From Penelope pileata (lineage: Eukaryota; Chordata; Aves; Galliformes; Cracidae): 64,000 nt of DNA. A model generated the notes under the pieces. The model was not told the origin of the DNA, did not search any database, and saw only the letters and a list, made by a program, of their open reading frames with translations. A program made the translations under genes and the position numbers. This document shows, piece by piece, positions 58,993 to 64,000 of the stretch (positions are counted from its first letter, which is position 1; every line of letters begins with the position of its first letter). The stretch is from the NCBI GenBank assembly GCA_013396635.1, contig WBMW01003953.1, forward strand, positions 66,226 through 130,225, read 5' to 3'.

Positions 58993-59440
58993 TGATGGGG
59001 CTGTAGGCCGCCATGAGGGAGCTGCAGGCTATGAGGGATCTGCAGACCACCATAATGGGGCTGTAGGCTGCCAAGAGGGAGCTGCAGGCCATGAGGGGGA
59101 TGTAGGCCACCATGAGGGAGCTGTGGAGCNAGGCCCTGACGCTGTCCCCAGAGCAGAGCTCAGCGCTGCTCCTCTGCTCCCTGTGAGGGGGCTGTGGGCC
59201 GCCATGATGGGGCTGTGGAGCCAACATGAGGGGGCTGTAGGCCGCCATGATGGGGCTGTAGGCCGCCATGAGGGAGCTGCAGGCTATGAGGGATCTGCAG
59301 ACCACCATAATGGGGCTGTAGGCTGCCAAGAGGGAGCTGCAGGCCATGAGGGGGATGTAGGCCACCATGAGGGAGCTGTGGAGCTGCCATGACGGGGCTG
59401 TAGGCCTCCATGAGGGGTCTGCAGGCCACCATGAGGCCTC
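58740..59440. repeat. 18-22 bp minisatellite grown from CR1 sequence
   Basis: Units such as ggggctgtaggccgccatga, ggagctgcaggccatgag and ggggctgtggagccaacatg follow each other. The unit matches the CR1 segment ctgcagaccgccatgag that normally stands once before the gtctcccctcagcc block, so the array seems to have arisen inside the LINE copy. Part of its length is artificial (see 58,876-59,384). Confidence 0.88.
58876..59384. repeat. 254-bp overlap duplicated around a single N
   Basis: 58,876-59,129 and 59,131-59,384 match at an offset of 255 bp, separated by the single N at 59,130. The arrangement repeats what is seen at 42,704: two contig ends that overlap but were not merged. Confidence 0.9.
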
Positions 59441-61439
59441 CCCTCAGTCTCTTCTTCTCTGGGCCAAACAAAATACGGACTCTCAGCCACTCCTCCCACA
59501 TTTTGCCCTCCAGACCCTGCTCCATCTCCATAGCCTTCCTTTGGGTGCTCTCTACCATGTCTTCATCCTGGCTTTAATGTCTTTGTTTCAGTAAGATTTC
59601 AGTTCCGTAAGGGTATCTCTCACAGCAACAACACAGCTGCTAAAACCTGAGTTTGGGGTATGACGATTTGTGCTAACGGCCGTATTTACAAGTATTTAGA
59701 AAACCGTATTGATTTGAATGGCTCTTCTGCCAATAGTCATGAATTCAAGCATGCTTTTCCTGAATCATTCAAAACCAGAAGCAAGCCATCCTTGGCTTAG
59801 GAAATCAACTCAAATGCTATAAATATGTCACAGCTACATCGCATGCTGGGCACATTATAATCACTTTTCAAAGAGGCAAATGCTGGTATTTACATTCTTC
59901 CATGTTGGTTTTTCAACTTATGCTGCATAAAAGAGCTTTCCTATCAGATTGTTTTTCATTTCAATTTGGCTGGAAACACAGAATATTTTCCTTATTATTT
60001 GGACTGATTCTCTCAAAACCGAAAGGAGATTTGAGAACTGAGAGAGTAAGGAAGCTGTTTTCCTCCCCCAGTCTATGACTAAAACCCTGGTGGGAAAGGA
60101 ATGAGATCTCATTATCCTAAGAACTCGAGGATTTGGGGCCAGGTTTTCAAATGTATTAAGGTGACTAGACATGAAGAGAGAGAGCAAATGTCAGACTCCC
60201 ACTGAAATCAAGGGGAGCTAAGCAGATGCCTAAACCGCTTAGGCACTTGTGAAATCTCACCAGATACTTACTTATATTCTGGCACTTAAATACCATTGAG
60301 AATTTGTAACGGGAACCACTAATACAAACCAAATCTGCCTTTGTTTAAAAGATCAGTCAGCTTTAAATACAAAAGATATGTACTGATAAATTTACTTTCC
60401 CTCTCCTGTATCCAGTACATTGAAGGAATGTTCATGAAAGTGATAGACGTGATTTAAAATGTTACTTTGCTTAATTTTAATTGAATTTCAGCTTCCATCC
60501 AAACACAGTTTGATACAGATCAAAATACTAAAAGAAAAATCAGAAGCCAGCCGGTAAAGGCATCGCATTCCATTTCCTACATGCAAAAATTAAAACCTGA
60601 ATGTATTTATACAAAGCTCTCCAACTGCTTCAACAAACGCTCCCAGCATACCTTCCCAGGAGCAACAGCAAAGATTTGCAAATCAATGCGTTTGAACGGC
60701 TGCGCTAACTGGTGCGAAGGAAAGGTTCTCTGGGGAGCAGAAAGCAAGACACAGCAATAACTCATGCAAATAAGATTAGACCAGCATGTGGCTGCCTCCC
60801 GGTGACTTAAAGGGCATTTTGCATCTCTGTTTCCCAACGCCTCGGCGTGGCACAGTGCCAGGTGAGGGTCGGGCACAAGGGGCTGGGGCAGGCAGGACCC
60901 TCCTGTCCCAGCACCACGGCCACCACGGTCTCTTCTGCCACTGCAGTGGAGCTGAGCTCATCGTCTCCTGCATCTCCTGCAGGCTGCCTGCAAACCCTGC
61001 CCTGCTCCCAGCAAAGGAGGAGCCTGGTTAGAAGGGAAGGGAGCCAAAACCTGGCTCTGCCCTCATCTGACTGCCTGGGAGCCACCAGGGCTTCTGCCCA
61101 AACCACAGCCACGGCTCCCCTGTGCTTCTGCTGTTTCCAACTCTTCCTTGAAATAAAGATGCTTAATGGAGTTTCAGGCCAGAAAGGACTATCAGGTCTT
61201 CTAGTGCTGAGCAATGCAACCTCCAGTTAAAACTGTGGAGGAAGAAGAGGAACGTGGTTTTTGCCTCTGGTGGGAATTTGTCCATAGGATTGAGCTTAAC
61301 ATCCCAGCCTTGCTAGGGGAACTGTGCAACTTCTCGTGGGTGGTTGGGGTTTGTGCTGTATCTGTTAGAGAACAAACCAAACAAAACCCATAGCTCTAGT
61401 TTGGAGCTTTTACAAGGAAGAATATGGTGGGTGGTCCCA

Positions 61440-61507
61440 CGTGGAGCCAGCAGCTGGACTTGATGATCCTTATGGGTCCCCTCCAGCTTGGGGTATTCTG
61501 CAATTCA
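61440..61507 (+). mobile_element. CR1 LINE 3' terminal fragment
   Basis: agctggacttgatgatcctt, then gggtcccctccagcttgggg and attctgcaatt; plus-oriented. Confidence 0.8.
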
Positions 61508-62538
61508 GCTCGATTTCCACATCATTACCCGGAATGCCCCATGTCAGCAGACACCTGCTGAGCAGGTCTGAGGCACAGCCACAAAAGGGAGCCTGAGGTT
61601 AAGGACAGGAAAGCTCCTGGGGAGAGGGCACGGCCCTGGTCATCCCAATGGGACATTGTGTGCTGCCCATTATCCTCCGTTAGCACAAAACTGCAAGAAA
61701 AATCAACACCCTCCAGAAAGGAAAAGCTCATTGAGAGGAAGCTGGTGCGAGGGAACAAGCTTTTCTCTCCTGAATTGAAATGAAAGAAAATAGATGAGAT
61801 ATTCTTCTTGCAGAGAAATTATTCTAACTGCTGCTCGTTATTCAGCCCGGGATGGGCTCAGGGAGCTGATGCAGAGATGTTGTTTGGCTGCACCACGAGA
61901 GCAGGGAGACAACAGCCCCTCCACGCTAAGTGCATGCTGATGCTCCCAGCAATTTCAGTATTAAAGAAAGGCAAATCTTTCCTCAGAGCCCGGTTTGCTC
62001 TGAAGAGCAGCTAGAATTAAGATAAAGCATCCATCTGTCAGAGCATGGCAGGTGCCACGGGGTCACCATCCCTAGCAGAGGCTGGAGGCCACCCACCTCC
62101 TCCCTTGCACCGGCCGCTTTGCCAGGTCTCACCAGCAGCAAGAAGACGTCATTGATTCGCACAGAAACGTCAATAATCAATTTCACTGCACACGAAAAGA
62201 ATCTTTAAACACCACCTCCGAGGCTGGCTCGGTGCTTCTCCAAACCTGCCTGAAGCCCGCCCAGCACCAACAGGACTGAGGGCAGCAGAGAGATGCTCTG
62301 GGCTGAGGTCTGCAGGGCAGGTTCATGGCACTGCCCTGCAAGTCCTTGCACCATCCAGCACCTGCTGCTGGCATCGGTAAGTTCCTTTGTCTCTCCAATC
62401 AGACTGCCAGGGATATGACAACATTTAAAGAAGACTGCAAACTGGCCAGCACCATGGTCCCATAACTTTAACAGAGCTCCCAGGCTGTGCCCACATTGCT
62501 CCACCACCACACTGTAGCCCTTCTCCTCCTGGAGAACA

Positions 62539-62820
62539 TGGAATCACAGAAAATCTGAGGTTGGAAAAGCCCTCTGAGACCCCCAACCCAACCCCAGCCC
62601 ATCCCCCCATGCCCACTCAGCCATGGCCCCAGGGCCACATCCCCACGGCTCTCAACACCCCCAGGGACGGGCACTCCCCCACCCCTGGGCAGCTAGGCCA
62701 GTGCCTGACCGCTCTGGGGAGGAGAAATGTCCCCTGTCCCCAGGCTGACCCTCCCCTGGGCAGCGGGAGGCCATCCCCTCCCGTCCCAGCGCTGTTCCTG
62801 GCAGCAGAGGACCCCCCTCG
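62539..62820 (-). mobile_element. CR1 LINE 3' fragment (young subfamily)
   Basis: Starts tggaatcacagaaaatctga, then follows the same sequence as 13,716-13,948 and 17,231-17,555 through gggaggccatcccctcccgt. Minus orientation. Confidence 0.9.
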
Positions 62821-63589
62821 CCCCCACCTCACGCAGCACAGTGCACCAGCACCCCCTGCACAGGGCTCAGCCCCAGCAGCTGTGCGCGCTGCAGCAGCGC
62901 ACCCGGCCCCTCCTGGCTGCCTGCTGCAACTGCTCCGTTTGCAGCACACGAGGATCACTCCCTGCAGCCAACATCCCCTCCCTACACCAATGGACTACAG
63001 CCATCTGCAGCCTTCTACAGCAGTACTTGTGGACGTGCTGCTATTAATTGCTTTAAATGTGTTCACCTGTGTTGCTTCTTTCCCCTTCAAGGCAGGAATG
63101 TGCCACGTTTTTTGGTAGCTCGATGTCCTTTGTGGACATTTTGGTAAATGCTGAGATTTTTCTTCAAAGATTTTCATTTGTAAACACAAAGGGATTGCCT
63201 CGTGGCATACCTTTTCTAACACGTTTTTTTTGCACCCTATTCCAAATTGTCAGCTGCAATTCAGCAAGGAAAAAAAAATCTATAATAAATGTCACTGCCT
63301 TCAGATCCCGAAGTGTATCAGGGACTGAGGCTGACGGACTGATTTCACCGAGTCACCTTATTGCTGAGAGCCCAAGAAATCAGCTTCCCCGCTTCCTAGA
63401 ACAAGTCCTTGGCACTCAGAAGTTGTTTGTTGTTTGTTTTTTTTTAAGTGGCAGTGAAGAATCGTGCACCAGGAGCATTTAAAGCGTTTAAAGCTTCAGC
63501 AGAACATCCTGCTACCTAAGCGAGACTCTGAACGTGTTGGTGCTTTACTCCCACTCGGGTGATGCTGTTAGCCACAGGTCCCAGTCCAA

Positions 63590-63885
63590 CTGCACCCTGG
63601 GCTGCACCCAGAGGGGCAGTGGGGCAGGAGGGGACTGTCCCCCTCTGCTCTGTCCTTGGGATCCCCCCCTCCAGCGCTGCACCCAGCCCTGGGCCCCCAG
63701 CACAGACAGACGTGGGCTGTGGGAGTGGGGCTGGGGCCGGGAGGGCATCCCTGGAGGTGCCCAAGGCCATGGGTGGGCCCTGGGCAGCCTGAGCTGGGGG
63801 CACCCAGCCCACAGCAGGGGTGAGGCTGGGGGGCTGGGGGATCCCTCCCAACCCAACCATTCCATGATCCTGTGATTCTACGATA
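63590..63885 (+). mobile_element. CR1 LINE 3' fragment
   Basis: Plus-oriented, includes ggtgcccaaggccatgggtg and ends ccattccatgatcctgtgat tctacgat. Same subfamily as 11,261-11,387; the reverse complement of 17,868-18,200 is also similar. Confidence 0.88.
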
Positions 63886-63980
63886 AGATTTTGCACATAC
63901 CCCAGCCCGAGGCGCAGTCCCACCCTCCCATTAGACCTAAAGCTAATCTTTCACAGCACTTTTAATTACTGCATCTCAGG

Positions 63981-64000
63981 AAAAAAAAAAAAAAAAAAAA
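63981..64000. repeat. Poly(A) run at the window edge
   Basis: Twenty consecutive A reach the end of the window, so the true length is unknown. It is preceded by unique sequence with no recognisable SINE or gene-like body; CR1 elements do not end in poly(A). Confidence 0.9.

Larger units (their letters stand above)
58468..59575 (-). mobile_element. CR1 LINE fragment with internal minisatellite expansion
   Basis: Minus-oriented CR1 starts at 58,468 (cacagaacaccctgatctgg) and is recognisable to about 58,740. The expected next CR1 block resumes at about 59,437 (aggcctcccctcagtctctt, then gggccaaacaaaatacggac). The material between is an 18-22 bp minisatellite plus assembly duplication. Confidence 0.8.
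53619..64000 (-). other. SHANK3 intron upstream of exon G, at least 10.4 kb
   Basis: Holds the hAT fossil (53.8-54.6 kb), the CR1/minisatellite complex (58.5-59.6 kb), and CR1 pieces at 61.4, 62.5 and 63.6 kb. 54.7-58.4 and 59.6-61.4 kb are unique; 59.6-60.6 kb is AT-rich and repeat-poor. I looked for the preceding SHANK exon (an LIDDKQFAKLH-like segment) and for SPN-domain codons and found none. Confidence 0.7.

Overview
The window is vertebrate nuclear DNA, almost certainly from a bird. It is dominated by 3'-truncated CR1 LINE copies of the avian type (the recurring 'agaatcacagaatggtt...ttggaagggacctt' tails on both strands), and it has vertebrate splice signals and long introns. There is no operon-like or bacterial gene organisation. 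The only gene I can support is on the minus strand: an internal part of SHANK3, the postsynaptic density scaffold. Seven coding exons (1,022 coding bases, about 340 residues) are bounded by GT/AG sites, and their phases join without conflict. They encode the whole ankyrin-repeat region and the linker that precedes the SH3 domain.

Layout in transcript order (high to low coordinates). 53,619-64,000: intron upstream of the first visible exon; the exons for the N-terminal SPN domain are not seen. 53,510-53,618: exon G. 40,644-53,509: intron F-G, which contains a 2.1 kb assembly duplication that carries a broken second copy of exon F. 40,492-40,643: exon F. 38,988-40,491: intron E-F, with a G-rich minisatellite and a 779-base gap. 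38,820-38,987: exon E, followed by a tandem array that repeats the end of this exon and its splice donor. 37,525-37,641: exon D. 36,251-36,328: exon C. 16,910-36,250: a 19 kb intron with many CR1 copies. 16,843-16,909: exon B. 981-16,842: a 16 kb intron. 650-980: exon A. 1-649: start of the next intron, with a 24-bp minisatellite.

The non-exonic sequence consists of CR1 fragments of several ages and both orientations, one nested CR1 insertion, one roughly 1.1 kb CR1 copy with a decayed reverse-transcriptase core, a fossil hAT/Charlie-type DNA transposon about 200 bp from exon G, several minisatellites (two of them grown from exon or CR1 sequence), and unique sequence in which I recognise nothing. 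Three single-N joins (11,632; 42,704; 59,130) and two N runs (19,739-20,014; 39,704-40,482) mark draft assembly. Two of the single-N joins clearly sit between overlapping, falsely duplicated contig ends.

The most interesting items are the exon-end/donor array at exon E, the hAT fossil, near-identical inverted CR1 copies flanking exon B, and the CR1-derived minisatellite near 59 kb. I found no second protein-coding gene, RNA gene or CRISPR array. No wholly new biological system is supported by the sequence.
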